From positions 2,976,001 to 3,040,000 of the forward strand of contig NC_089559.1 in NCBI RefSeq assembly GCF_040115645.1: a stretch of DNA of 64,000 bases. Reading direction: 5' to 3'. Within the stretch, counting starts at the first letter, position 1. Every line of letters begins with the position of its first letter. A program made the position numbers and the translations under genes. Origin of the DNA: Euwallacea fornicatus (taxonomy: Eukaryota; Arthropoda; Insecta; Coleoptera; Curculionidae). Below are positions 10,188 to 23,700 of this stretch, piece by piece. Below the pieces are notes generated by a model. That model was not told where the DNA came from and did no database searches. It was given only the letters and a program-made list of their open reading frames with translations.

Positions 10188-12526
10188 CAGGTTGTCTAAA
10201 AAAACTGGCGAAGCTTTAATTCAGATATTAACGAACGGAATTTGATGAACTAAAAACTAAATGAAATTACATTTTTCAGACTACTAAGTAACGTCAAAGT
10301 TTATTTTTTTAAAACTCAACTTCAACTGCTTCAGGTGTCAACTTCAGAATTTCAAATAGAACTCCATGTTTTTTTTTACATTTTTTGATCAAAAATATTT
10401 TTCTGAATTTAATAATATGTGGCAAGTTAAGGTTAAACCAATTTTTAACTGAAAAAAATTGGACGATATGAATTATGTAGCCATCTGCCTCCCAAAATTT
10501 ACACATTATGAGTTATGTAGCCAACAGTATCGTTATGGAATCATCTGCATTTCGTTCCATCTCGCGTTATTGTATTATTTTGTACGAAGACACATGGGCC
10601 CATAAGTAGCGCCCATATGATGCCTAATCAGAAGAGACAAGATAAAGCTGAACTGAATTATTGGAACCACATGATTCTCACTCATAATTTTCAGTAAGCA
10701 TTTATGCTGCAAGTGGGATTATTGTAAATTAGTTCTTCAGTGCAATAAAAATTGTTATTAGCGTTGGTATTGGCGACAATTGTCAAATGTCAATTTCAGT
10801 TCAAATTATTTTAAAATTGTTGGATAATGCTTTTTTTCATAAGGCAAAATTAATGAAGGTATGACTTCCATCAGACACATAAACTATTCGATAGATGTGT
10901 TTGGTCTAGACTTTTTGGGATGATATGTAAACACACAGGTTCGACGTATGTGTTTTTAGAGCGATGCTTAATTATTCTATTCATTCCTTTTCTACGTCCT
11001 GATATAATAAGACACTCTTAAACTCTATCGGACTGCGCATATCAGAAAATAGAAAATCATTAAGAATTAGTGTGTTTTCTTTAATCCTCATAACCCAACA
11101 AAAATGAACAGTAAATTTACAGATATGTTCGTAGCATATTGATAAAACAATAAAAGCTCTGGTAAAGCACTGCGTCTTTATTCTACCCGTTTTGCTAATA
11201 GAGAATTACCTAATCGTAATAAATTTTAAAATTTTCAATGTTTTAGAAGACACTTACTGCACTATGGTTCTTTTAAAAACACGAAAAAGTCACTGCGAGG
11301 TTTGGATGAAAATATCGAATTCACCGTTTTGCCTAGTATTGAAGAAAATCGAAAAACGTCAGTAAAAGAAATTGCTAAGGCATTGAATTTATTCAAGGAA
11401 TTTCGAAAAAACACAAATATAATTTTTACAGTTCTCAAAAAGTACCACATTGGGAAGCCAATGATGTTAATCGACGAATTCACTTACGCAATCATTTCAT
11501 TAACCATTTGCAAGCTGATCCACTTTTCTACACAAAAATTATTTCGTACGACAAATGCACTTTCAAGAACAATCGAATTTTCATAAATATTGAAAATTAT
11601 TCATCGAAGATGTTCATTAACGTTGGTTCCAAAAAATACTAGATTTGTCATAGAAAATGAATTTCAAAAAAGATTTAGACTCAGTGTCTGGTGTAGATTT
11701 TTTTCAATCGGTTATTTTGTCCATTCTTTATTAATGGAACATTAAACCAAACGAAATATCATGAACTTTTGATTGGCCATAGTGATGGTTTTCTGGACAA
11801 TATACCTCTTGTGAAATCAAATGGCAATCAACAAGATGGTGTGACACATCGTAATACCAGAATAAATGTTGATTGGTTAAATGCTGAATTGGAGAAAAAA
11901 TAGATCGGAACCAATGGTGCAGTATATTGGCCAGCTGGTTCACCAAATCTTTCTTTGCTGGATTTTTGGGTAGGAGGTAACTTCAAGATGAAATCTATAT
12001 TTTCCAGCCAGAAAATTTTGATATTTTAAGGCAAAGAATTATAAATGGTTGCCAGAAGATTGCACCAAATACTATCATAAATACTACCCATGGTCTAATC
12101 AGAAGATGACGGTTATGTGTACAACATGGTGGTAGTCAATTCGAGCAATATCTTTAAAAATAATAATTTGTGTAAGTTAGGGATAAATACGTCGTTAAAT
12201 ACAGAAGGAAAATCCTCTTTACGATTTTCAAGTCAATGTATTAGGACTTAAAGAAATAAAATTTTTCAGTTTATAATTGTTTTAACATCGAGTTGTTATA
12301 TATTATTAAATTTAGAAAAACATTTTGAATTAAAAAAATTAAGAAAAATATAGAGTTCTATTTGAAATTCTGGAATTAAGACCTGAAGCAGTAGAAGTGG
12401 AGTTAAAAATATCAACTTTGACGTTTCTTAGTAGTCTAAAAAATATTATTATATTGAGTTTTTAGTTCGTCAAAATCCGTTCATAAATAACTAAGTTAAA
12501 GCATCGCCCGTTTTTTAAATGCCCTA
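10188..12526 (+). mobile_element. DUF4817/DDE transposon with ~240-bp terminal inverted repeats
   Basis: Left end CAGGTTGTCTAAAAAAAC after TA at 10186-10187; the right end, read on the minus strand, is TAGGGCATTTAAAAAACG from 12526. The arms align over roughly 240 bp. Inside each arm, at 10368 and 12351, lies a second terminus reading AAATAGAACTC(C/T)AT(G/A), close to the AAATAGAACACCCTG found at the same place in the element at 36651. Outer part-arms are 181 and 176 bp, and homology continues about 55 bp further inward. The element is about 2.34 kb with a full-length but broken plus-strand transposase. Confidence 0.8.
11104..12157 (+). pseudogene. Full-length but inactivated DUF4817/DDE transposase
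   Basis: The translation starts at ATG 11104 with KFTDMFVAY and, after two stops, SGKALRLYSTRFANRELPNR, the first helix-turn-helix (DUF4817). From about 11302 comes ENRKTSVKEIAKALNL and TVLKKYHIGKP (second helix-turn-helix), then in another frame NRRIHLRNHFINHLQADPLF and IISYDKCTF (first catalytic Asp region, usually SDEATF). After decayed sequence follow NGNQQDGVTHRNTRINVDWL (second catalytic Asp in QQDG), an IGTNGAVYWPAGSPNLSLLD block and finally GGSQFEQYL with a stop at 12155-12157. Multiple frameshifts and stops make it non-functional, yet domain order is complete, which makes it the best single view of the family here. Confidence 0.75.
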
Positions 12527-15500
12527 AATCTTTCTCATTCAGTGGAAGTTTGAGCTCCAAACCCTTCAGAATGATACGAAATTTATGAAAAGTCTCCTCA
12601 GATGCATCTCAAATTCATTAATTTACAAGTGATCAATCTTAATTATCAAATCTCATGACACTGTAAAACCTAGTCATATTTGCATACAACTTTTTCGCCA
12701 AGTAGTAAATTAGGCGCTGAATAACCAGAAAATTTACTGCCTCTATACGCGTTATCAGATGAAGAGGAAGGTTTAAAGGAAGTAATTAGACCCTAACACG
12801 AAATACCAATTAAACTTAATAATATTGCGGTCTGGATGTTGAATAACTTTCCCCTCAGGATGTCCTAAGGGGCTGAGGTGGATGGTATTTGTTAAACAAC
12901 TGTTAAAAGTTCTTGCGTTGAATTAATAATCATGTTGGTGTTCTATAACTTCAAAACTTTTTCTCTCTTTATTTCAGCAAATTTCCATATCTAATAGCAG
13001 TAAACTTCCAACCTTTCAGCCTCCATCCTCCATCTAAATGCATCTCCGCTCTTCCGTTTTGTCAACGGATATTACACGTATCAGCGCTCCCTCTATTCAC
13101 ACCTCAAGGAACTTCGAATTTGGACTAATCAGACCGGGGAAATTCCAATTAGCATTAAATAGAAACATCGACATTTTCCATTTCAAATTCAAATCTAGGG
13201 ACAGGGCTAATTCTCGTTTTGCCGCCGCTTTCAATGTTAATTTTTGGCGGCGTCGTTTATAATTTTGAATCAAATATCGCATATATTTAGGACGTGAGGA
13301 GGTTTTCCAGGTGGCAGTCCAGTTTCAAATTAATGGAAATGTGACTTTCCATGAGGGTTTTACGCAATGGTGGTTTCATTGCAAAGGGAAAATGCACGAA
13401 GATAACGTGGTAATTTTGCTGGAAGTGGGAAGGGAATTTGGAAGAAGTCATTACTAGAAACTGCTAGATTACAATTAAACCCAATAAATAGTGTCCGCTA
13501 AAAAATACCACGAACCGTTTTAGTTATGGCTCATGTACAAAGAAAAAAACAGCGAAATTACATTAAAATCCCCATGAATGGAATCAATCTGGAACGTCTC
13601 TGGTTCCTTGAAAAACTCAATAAAAAATCAAGACCCGAAATACTAGCCCAAGCGTTTCCCAGGGGTGAATACAAAAAAACGCCCCTTTACGAAGTAGTGG
13701 AAATCATTACCACCTCTTTTCTTAATTACTATAACTAACCTACTTAACTAATTAATAACTAACCTGAACTAACCTAAACTAACCTGAAACAAATAAAATG
13801 AAAATACGCATAAAACATTTATTTATAATATGAGTGTTAGAAGCTAAACAAATTAGGTAAGTGTCTGTAATGAAATTAGTGTATTTGATACGAGTATGTG
13901 TACGAAAAACTTATATTCTCCCCAAAAGTGCCATAATAAAATTTTAATCAAAAAGCCCAAAAACTCCAATTCTCACCAACTACAAGCCCCAAAAATTTTA
14001 GCTGAATCGAAAGTGGGAAAACATGAATGAGTTGAAAAGGTTTTTAATTTATAATTCCCAGGACATCGACGGAAAATCACGGGCTCCATTATTAAACTTT
14101 GTGTGCTACATGTCTGCAATTAATGGCAATTTGGTGTCGAAAAGCTAATGCTGATTATTCCTATTTGAATAAGCCAAATCTCCATGTAGTCTGCATATAA
14201 CAAAGTCTCAACGCGAAGCTTTATTGAATGCAAATCAGCCATAACAAATTGCAATGTATGCAGATTTTCCAATCTAAATTCAGTCCAAAGTCAAGTAGTT
14301 CCTAAACAAATAATGGCATTTTGACAATATTTTAGTCACTCCATTATTGTGCCACTTTCCAGAAATACCCATTCATTTCCTAAACCATTAAATAAGAATA
14401 CTACAGATTTGTCCGAAATAACGGAAAAGTTCCGCATTTTCCGTATCAAAAATTTCATTTTCTCAGCTAAAATACCTTTTCAGAACTATTTTTGAATAAC
14501 TTGAGTTGGTTTGGAAATGTCAGGTCTAAATCGCAGGCAAACTGGAATGGAATAAATCCTGATTTTATAGCCGGAATCCCAGTCTGGCTCCCTGGATCAA
14601 GAGCTAATAGCTAGAGCAAGCGAGTAAACATAATGCAGAATTTATTTGGATTGAGTCAAAATTGAAATTGTTGAATTTTGTTCGTGGGAGGTATATGCTT
14701 AGTGGAGAAATTTTGCCATGAGAACTTATTGCTCTCTTCATCATAGTATTAACATTAGGAGAGTCCAGATTTCATTGCTGTTTACATGAAGTTAGTTCAG
14801 GTTTTTCAAAGGTTATAACATTTTCCGAAGCCATTTCGGCTCGCTCGATGCGAGCAGTTTTTGAGAAATGTCTGGAGTTGTGGTTTAACTCAATTTGAAG
14901 AGTTTTGAAAGCAATATTGATTATGAATCACATAAATTGAGTAATTTTAAGGGTGTATCTCGATGTTGCGAAGGAGATTCTTATGACGATTTCAGAAATT
15001 TCAAGATTACGTATCAGGATTTTTGACAAAATAACTTCCGCATTTTTTCAAGGCGAGGCTATTTCTGCAATCAATTCATCAAAATTTAGTAATTTTCAAA
15101 GTTACAATGCTCAAGATTTTTTCCTTCAAGATTGGGAGGTAATTATTAGTCCCTTTGAAAATCACACATCCCGGTTGAATGGGACGAATGAGGAGTGAGA
15201 TTTCCGATCGAAGAGTTAAGTACGTACGCGATTTTCTAAATCCTGCTAAATATTCATGAATATCAAAAGCTGTGCACTAAAGCCTCAAAACTGTCCTAGT
15301 TGCCACTAATTTCTGTGAATATTTATTTTCCTCTGCTGTCCCACTTTTCAGTTATCATATTATATTCCTATCAAAATGTAATAATAACGCCATTAATCGA
15401 TCAACCCATGTTTATTGGCCAACACCCAGTGCATGTTCAAAATTCTGGTTGTTCTACATAAAGCTGATTTATAGCCTGCAGTCTAGTTACGCTATAGTAA

Positions 15501-17379
15501 ATTTGAAGCCCTAATTGGCAGATGTTTTAGATAAAGGAATTTCAGATCATGCATTACATTATTTATTGGATAGTGATCACCGAATAGGTGTCACAGGATA
15601 TTTGTGAAGCGAATTGTGCATTCCCTGAATATCGCTAAAATAGCTGTTTAGAGTCCCCAGTGTATATCACCACTCCTTCTAGATGTATTGATGACCTGAA
15701 AGCCTGTCAGAAGCAGCGAAAAGAGGTTTCAGCAATCTAATAAACATCGGAGATAGCCCAGTTTAAAAAGCTTTAAAGGGGGAGTCCTTTTTCGCACTTA
15801 GCAGCAACATTGTAATGGAAGAACGTAATTGAAACATATGAGCTTCTCAATTTGAAATTTCAGCACATCCTGACCCCGATAATAAATCTCAAATTGTAAT
15901 GGTAACGGAATGAGAGGCAGAATCGACGTTGAAATAATGACGAAGTGCATTTCCTATTCACAACATTTTTCAATTGGGTTTTGCGCTCCGTTTTCATTAA
16001 AATGGATAGCTGCAATTTTTCACTGATTTTTTTGCGACTTTTAGAGCTCGTATTATTCCATCTCAGCGATATTTATGCATGCTTTAATTTTTAAGCATGA
16101 AAAAGGCTCGAACCGAAATCATACTCCTTTGGGAGTTCGGTTATATAATTAGCCTCCAGATTATTTAGCTCCAATTAATAAAAAAAAAATGCCGCAAAAA
16201 CCTTTGAAAGGGCCCGCGACAAAGGCAAGGGCAGAAAAATACGGTGGAAAAAATACGAAGCTTAAGTCAACTGTAGACAAAAAATTTAGTAAATATTTTT
16301 CTTAAAATCGATCCATTTGGTCTGATATAAAATCTTGGAATCTCTGGCTAATAGAAAAGTAATAAATTTCTTTTTGAACTTACCTCAGATGTGCCAAAAA
16401 TAATATCTTAATGTTGTCATAAATAAAATGTCGAATTGGTTTGAGCTTTTGGGGACACGTACTTCAGGGAATATTATCCTTGGTCTTAAGCAGACATCCC
16501 ACGATTGGCCGACGGTTGTTGATCACTGCCTACTAGTTAAACATCAACCAATCACAGACTAGATGCAGGCATTTGACTATATGGTGGCGGGCCGTGATTG
16601 GTCGTTTAATAATTTTTGCACTGTGGGTCATAGGATTATAATATATATGAAAAATAATGTTTTTCGTGCATTTTTGTTATGAGGAATATTTGCCTTACAG
16701 AAATAATGCTTTACTAACGTTTGTTTTATCGATCTGACTCACTATTTCTATACCTCTTACGTGAATCACGATGTTAAAATCATACTCTTTTAGTTGAAGA
16801 TTAACGAAAAAAATTACTTAATTCTTGTCAGTGAACTTGAACACAGTCTTCTTTCCAGGCTATTCGAATCGAAATTTTATTATGCGAGAAACTTCAAACG
16901 ACTTGGTAAACTCATTACAAACAACCAGCTGGCAGAAAGTCTTTTTGTATTGATGTCACACTCGCGTAATGCGACCCTTTAACCAGGGTGTACGTACCCC
17001 TAAATTGACAAAACATGACTATCAATCATCAGAAATGTTATGAGAGTCCATCAGAGAGCAGTGGGATTTGGACATCAAAAAACCTTTTACAGATTTTTTT
17101 ATTTTGAGAACGTCATATTGCACCTTTTAAAAAGTTTTGCAAGAATTCTAAAAATGAGTCTGGAGATGAATATGAATAGTTTATTCAGTAATTTGTTGTT
17201 GTTTGGTCAAACACCGTAAAAATCGACAAATTAAAGTTCATTGGAATAGACTGTACATTTCAGTGGTAAAAATTTTTAAAAACTGACTGGTTTGACAAAT
17301 ATATCATTTAGTTTTCCGTGGTGATTCCACGAAGGCTCTCGCACGTCTTCGCATGTTTCTTTAGCTTCGTATAATACCA
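12527..17379. other. Long stretch without a recognised gene
   Basis: AT-rich DNA with no exon pattern or transposon protein motifs. Things visible: a 70-codon, lysine-rich ATG frame at 13526-13738 that I cannot assign, directly followed by the short tandem repeat at 13736-13793; a GC-richer patch around 16490-16620 with several copies of ATTGG/CCAAT in both orientations; and otherwise unique-looking sequence. It may contain distal regulatory DNA, but nothing shows that. Confidence 0.4.
13736..13793. repeat. Short imperfect tandem repeat built on ACTAACCTGA
   Basis: Four to five imperfect ~10-bp units such as ACTAACCTGA and ACTAACCTAA. The CCTAA core resembles the complement of the insect telomere unit TTAGG, but the units are 10 bp and interrupted, so a telomeric origin is not supported. 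Confidence 0.7.
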
Positions 17380-17550
17380 GGCATACCGGTATGAAGTGAG
17401 CGTCAGGATATGAATGTCTCGATATAGGGCATTTGTTGTAAACAAACATTTTTTTTTGTTTGCTTGGTTGGTATGCAAACTGCAACAAACATATTTAGTA
17501 CAGATCAAGGCCTTGAACAAATAACAATATATTATTTCATTGTGCCAAAA

Positions 17551-18613
17551 ATGTCGAATTTTGTACCACAAAATGATGATTTGCGGAAAGCATTAATTTT
17601 TTGCTTTCATTAGAAGAAGAGTGCTGCAGAGTCGCATCGAATGCTTGTCGGGGCATATGGTGATTATGCTTTATCAGAAGTAACATGCAAAAGATGGCTT
17701 CAACGATTAAAAAATAACAATTTTGATGTGCAAAATGAAGAACGTTGCAGACCATCAAAAAAGTTCGAAGACGCCGAACTGTAATCGATATTGGATGAAG
17801 ATGACTCTTTAAGTCAAAAGCAAATGGCAGAAATGTTAAATGTTGCACAACGAACAATTTCTGATCATTTAAAAGCTACGGGAAAGATCCAAAAGTGTGG
17901 AAAATGGGTGCCGCATGAATTGAATGAAAGACAGATGGAGAACTGAAAAAACACCTGTGAAATTTTGCTTCAAAGGCACGAAAGAAAATCAGTTTTGCAT
18001 CGAATTGTTACTGGAGATGAAAAATGGATTTATTTTCAAAATCCTAAACGGAAAAAAATCATGGGTTGATTCGGGCCAACCATCAACATCGACTGCAAAA
18101 CCTGATCGATTCGGCAAGAAGGCAACGCTGTGTGTTTGGTGGGATCAGAAAGGTGTGGTGCACCACGAGCTTTTAAAACCTGGTCAAACCGTTAATAGTG
18201 TTCGCTACCGACAACAATTGATTAATTTAAACGATGCATTGATCGAAAAACGATCAGAATGGGCCAGAAGACACGGGAAGGTAATTTTGCTTCATGACAA
18301 CGCACCTACACACAAAGCAACACCGGTTCAGGATACCATCAAAACACTTGGCTGGGAGTTGCTACCCCATCCGTCGTATTCACCAGACTTGGCTCCTTCG
18401 GACTACCATTTGTTTTCATCGATGGGACACGCATTGGCGGCTGAGCAGCACTTCGATTCCCACGAAGAAGTAGAAAATTGGGTGTTTAATTGGTTTGATG
18501 CCAAAGAGGCACATTTCTATTCGCGTGGTATCCATAAATTTTCCAGAAAGTTGGTCAAATGTGTAGAAAGCAACGGTCAATATTTTGAATATTTTTTTTT
18601 CTTTTCTTGTTAA
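17551..18613 (+). pseudogene. mariner transposase (D,D34D), inactivated
   Basis: The frame opens at ATG 17551 with MSNFVPQNDDLRKALIFCFH, then ESHRMLVGAYGDYALSEVTC and CKRWLQRL (N-terminal helix-turn-helix), DEDDSLSQKQMAEMLNVAQ (second one), and WVPHELNERQMEN, the linker signature of mariners. In-frame stops occur at 17611-17613, 17782-17784 and 17944-17946. The first catalytic block IVTGDEKWIYF is intact, but a one-base change in an A-run near 18050 shifts the frame. After it a clean frame runs to the end, with VILLHDNAPTHKA and YSPDLAPSDYHLF; 34 residues separate the last two Asp. The sequence resembles mellifera-type mariners from memory, which I hold loosely. No inverted repeats were confirmed at its edges. 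Confidence 0.9.
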
Positions 18614-18699
18614 AATTGGTGTTTTATTGCTATTGAAATAAATTCGTCACTTTAGTTTTGAAAATGTTCAAAATTTCTCCCCTTTTCCAGGGACAGTTA

Positions 18700-20088
18700 C
18701 AGCATTGTCTCCAGCTCGTTTCTTATTTTTTTTAAATTTAAAATTAGTTTTATTAACATTGAACAAATCGCCAAGGTAGCATTTGTACAAAAAATCGGCA
18801 GCTCTTTTTACAGTGCTACATCCATCTAAACACATTTATAATTCCCCAAGTGTCCACATACACAACATGTAACAATCCGAACCTTAAATCTCACATTTTG
18901 ATGCATTTCGCCAGAGTAATAAATAACGCAACAGATTTATTACTGGTTACATGTCTGACCGAGACTCACCTCTTTTAGCTGATTTCATATGACGTAGACG
19001 TTAGTGCTAAAAAGGGTCAGGAATTTTTCGAGTATTAACCATTTGTGACAAATTAGGGCCAAATATGTTCTGCGTGTTGGTGAATGAATGACTATGTGAA
19101 TCGCTGACCTGTTGTTAAATTTTTGTCCCTGAGAAGACAGGATAATAAACTTAATTTGCTTGTAAATGGAGATAGAAGCGTGGTGACACGCCTGAAATTA
19201 TGGTTTATGAATTATTTCATGTGATAATATCACTTTTTTTTATACAATAAGGATATTTAAAACCGTTAAACTACGTAATAAACAGCAATATAAAATATTC
19301 GATTTAAAAATGTCGGGCAATATTAAATTGTTACTTTGAGCTATTGGCTACCCACGGCTCATAAGTTGTTTTATAAATAGAGGTAAAACGCCTTTAATTT
19401 ATAAAATTATTTTGCTAATGGTTATTTGTTTCATTCATTATCTCTGTGTAACTTTGAAATCCGGACGATTCGTGCCTGGTTTTAGAAATTGTAATCTATG
19501 AAAAATCGCATAATTAACGACCACTCTTATTTTATTACACATAAATAACATCGAACAAAAGCATTAATTAAAAATTTCAACTTCATTTAAAGCGATAGTT
19601 AAAGTTTGGCCGGCCGCGCCTCTGGTTTTGAAACTAATCACTGTTTTTTAAAAAATGCAAATTTCATCTATAAAATAATTTAAGAGTGTAACTTGCTGTG
19701 ATCCTGCATTTTAATAAATTAAATTGTTAATTTACGGAAATTTAGCAGATTTTCATTGTCGCCACTGATTGAGTGATGAAAGAACTCTTATAGATCTCCG
19801 TAAAATCCAGAAAAAGTGGCAGGTTGTCTCATATAGATAAGAAAGTCTGCGTCTCGAATAAGAGAGCTTTAGTTTCTATGAATAGAAAGAGATTTTTCCT
19901 ATACATGAAAATGCTACGCCACTAATTGCGAAAAGAAGCAGCTATATCTTTAGATCTAGAAAAAATGGTGAGTTAGACCGTCTGAAAATCAGTGGTGCAA
20001 CACAGTAGGTAAGAAAACGTTTATTTTCTATTAATAAAATTCCGGTTTTTCCACAACCGATAGCTCCCAAAATTGACGTATTCCAACA
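18700..20088. other. No gene seen
   Basis: AT-rich DNA between the mariner and the second solo LTR. Contains one GC-rich octamer-like spot (GGCCGGCCGCGCC near 19610) but no frame or repeat I can name. Confidence 0.4.
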
Positions 20089-20093
20089 CTGAT

Positions 20094-20721
20094 TGTTGAG
20101 GTATTCCTTCGATAAATGACACCACGACAACGACAATTTGCTTTGCATAAAATGGACTGTATTTAACTTGCACTTATATCAAAAAGTGAAAGAGTTTTTG
20201 GTCTAAGTAGGAAGAGGGAGAATGCTTAAATGGGCGGATTACACACTATGATTCTGATCACATCCCGACACCGACGCAGCTTCCACACGAAGAGAAGAAA
20301 AAGAGAAAAGAGAGTAAAAATTACTTCGATTATCCCTTAAGTACTAATCCTGAGGAATTCCAACCAGGGGCGCACCACCACCAAGAACCATTACGGGCTA
20401 TGGCTACGCCGGATCCCATAAATCGAGGCCATCTGGGGAATATCTATACTAGTCGCTTTTCGGGGACCATCGCAGGCCCAAACAAACCATCACGGCAATA
20501 GTCCCGACCGAGAAAGCTTCTTTTGACTAGTAACATATTCCCTAGCCAAAACGTGCCCTTAGTTTTGGCCTGATGAGCTATGTGGTCTGGCACCCAGATG
20601 GTATTCTCAGAATAAGTATCGCCGCACATGGGCGTAACTTAAGGGATAAAATACAAATACATAACAAAACCAAAATTAATCACAACAAACAAAAAAAACT
20701 AATAACTTAAAGTCCCTAACA
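20094..20721 (-). mobile_element. Solo LTR, copy 2 (same family as 4078-4734)
   Basis: On the minus strand the unit starts TGTTAGGGACTTTAAG and ends ACCTCAACA, 628 bp long, flanked by the perfect 5-bp duplication CTGAT (20089-20093 and 20722-20726). It aligns with copy 1 through nearly its whole length, including a shared frame reading DTYSENTIWVPDH and the CAGTCCATTTT block near the end. The two have diverged clearly, so they are separate, old insertions. No internal retroviral-type genes lie beside it. Confidence 0.85.
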
Positions 20722-20726
20722 CTGAT

Positions 20727-23700
20727 TAAGACAATTGCTGTAGTGAAATCCAAGCAAAGTGGTAGAAAATAACTGGGTCTATACAGTTGTTTTATAGTCT
20801 AATAGTACAGAATAATTTCAATAGAAAATTTCCATCAGAACTAATTTTTAAATAAGAAGGGGAGAAAACTTTGCAGTAAGAAGATTGATGAAAGGAAATT
20901 CTCTACTTATATACCGATTCATACAGGAAATTAGTAATTGCAAAATTTAAAGTTAAGAAGCAGGAAAGTTCTCGGCGAGCAATAATTATTCCATTATCCT
21001 CCATTCCATTATTAAACATTTAATTAAAAGATAAGAATCTTTAATATTTCTTGAAAAAAAAACCATTTCTCTCCAGTATTCTGGACATTCCTGTTCGCGC
21101 CTTAATGATCGTCAATCATACACAGACCTTATCGACTTTTTTCCTGGGTCTGCTTTCCCTAGCGAGATTTACAATATGACGAAATCAATTAGGACTCCAT
21201 TTACAAATATCAATCAAAACCAGAGATAAGTTTTGTTCCTTTTCCGTGGTGTTGTAAATACGGATTACTATATCGACAACCCGGTTTCCCAAAATAACTG
21301 AAAATAATGACGCTACTATTTCCTTTTATCCGATTTTGTTTGTTCCAGGAATATCCAGGAGGGGTTTTCTTACTTTATGGGTTCAATTGGAGCGAATACA
21401 CCTGCAAAACAAATAGGGTGGGAAAGGAAGTGAAGGCTTAATTTGTATTCGGAATTTTTTTTTTTTTTTTATTAAAATATACAGAAAAATATCGACCAAT
21501 TTTCCGATAATTCTCGAGATATTGCCTGAATTTTTACGGTCAACTAAAAATGTACTGCAATAAGAACAAATTTCGAGCAGTTTGATGAAAATAAGTTTTC
21601 CTGTAAATAAAGTATTAAATGGATGAATTTTGCCATTTGGGCGTTTATATTGGAAAACATGTCTTCGATAAATCAATTTAAACGCTCATACGAGCTCGAG
21701 TAGTGGAGGAGGCAATACCATTCTTGAATATGATGCCGGAACGCAAGTTTATAAAATTATTAATCACAAATTTCCAAGGCAGTGATATCTTTAAAACATG
21801 AGTACCAATTAGCGGTCTATATTGCTTTCATTTAATGAAAATTAGGAATTAAATGGAAGACAGAAGTTACCCAAAACAGCTCTTATCCGATGAACACTTT
21901 AAATACACAAAACTTTTTCTCAAAAGGCGAAAAACCATTATACCGAAAGTTTCCATCGCCTGATCAAATTTCGATTAATCATTTCATCCCGGCGTGCTAA
22001 AAATTCGATTATTCACTCTTTTTGGGAACAAAACATGTAAAAGTGATTGTCAGCGTATACACTTGACAGTATTAATTAACTGAAACGATGACGCGATAAT
22101 AGGAGGGGATCATCAATCATAATCCCCATTTGATTGGAACAAGAACCCTCGTTTAATGAGCGCAAATAAAATGGATGTCAGCTTTTTGTGTTATTTGTGA
22201 TTGGAATTTGTGGGATTGTCTCTTTTGTCATGGAAAGTCACTATAGGAATTAGTTCAGAAATAGGGCTTAAAGTGGAATTCGCGTCAATTCGAACAAGAT
22301 AGTGAGATAGAAAGCCATTACAGCTCATTGCGAATTTGATGACGTATTCAAGAGATTTTTAGAATTTTCCTTTATATCCCCCACTTCTTCAACCATGATT
22401 AATAGGGTAATTTATTCGATTCATATTTTTATTTCTATGTGTTTCAGTTATTAATATCTTTGTTGCCTTTGGGTGTTTTCTTTAGCAAGAATTTGGTTGA
22501 TAGCATCTATTGCCATCTTTATCTTCTAATACGATCTTTTCTCCTCATCTCATGCAAAATTACCCTAAAAATTTCCTTTTTCGTATAGAATCATTCACAT
22601 TTCCCCACAGACCATTCTTTCTCACTTAATGTGTTTTCCTTGTACCGCGACGTTATTAACGTCTCAATAACTTGGAACTTACAACATTGGCGGAACATAA
22701 AAGGGGTACTTTAAATAACAGTGGGTTCGATGACATTAATTTTCCACATGCCCCGCGATTCGCATGTTTCCGCATAATTTGCCGCTTTTCTAAACGTTTT
22801 TCGTGACTACTTTTATTTTTGTCGCGCCGAACTGGAGGACTCGGAAGTGGGTTAAATCTACCATTAACTCCATTACTGTTGCATAGATCTTTATTAAACC
22901 AAAATTTTCCACATCTTTCAATATGAAATTGGTGCCCTGTTTGAAATACATTTTTACCTACTTCCACAACAGCCAGAACAGAATTGTAAAAAAAATATAT
23001 ATGTGGAGCTTTTTAGAGATTCTTTTGTCCATTTTGCGAAAAATTTTAAACATTAAAAAAAAAATGAAAACAAAATCAGAAAATTCTCGAAAAATGCAAT
23101 GTGGAGTCTTATGCGACTTTCTAAGAAAACATATCTAAAATTCATACGCCTTTGGAGCACTTAATTCCTATATTGTTATAATTATTATTTTTAATCAAAA
23201 CAATATTGTACTCACACAAGTAACACTCTTTATCTAAATTTACCAAAGTTGTAAATTTATTGGACCCTTTTTCAGTAAATCCGCTAAACAATCGCTTCGT
23301 TTTTCCGCGACATGCTAAATACATCAACGCCACTTAGTTACGGACAAACAGTAAATTCGGCGTAAATAAATTGTGAGCTGCTCTAATCGTTTGAGGTATT
23401 TTTTATTGTCCGTTTTAGAGCCTGAATAAATATGCAAGTTGCTCATTCTCCCTTCTTTCTCTGTCTCCGACGGAGCAAAAAAGAGAGAGAAAGAGAGAGA
23501 GAGAGAGAGGGTGAGAGAAAAATAGTTCAAGCAATAGATACCCATTTTCTAAACTTAGATTCGGGTAATAAAAATTATGTTACAGCAGAAATATATTCAT
23601 TCCGGCAATTATTTTATCGTGAGACTTAATATAAAATTACCTTTGTATGGTTGTAAATTGTGAGTATGTCTGCAAAGGTCACTAAGGCACAGTTTGGAAC

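Noticed and set aside
13736..13793. CCTAA-containing repeat as interstitial telomere sequence
   Set aside because: The unit is about 10 bp with interrupted CCTAA, not a pure TTAGG array.
17537..17857. 106-codon minus-strand frame
   Set aside because: It is the antisense of the mariner DNA-binding domain on the plus strand, which explains its length.
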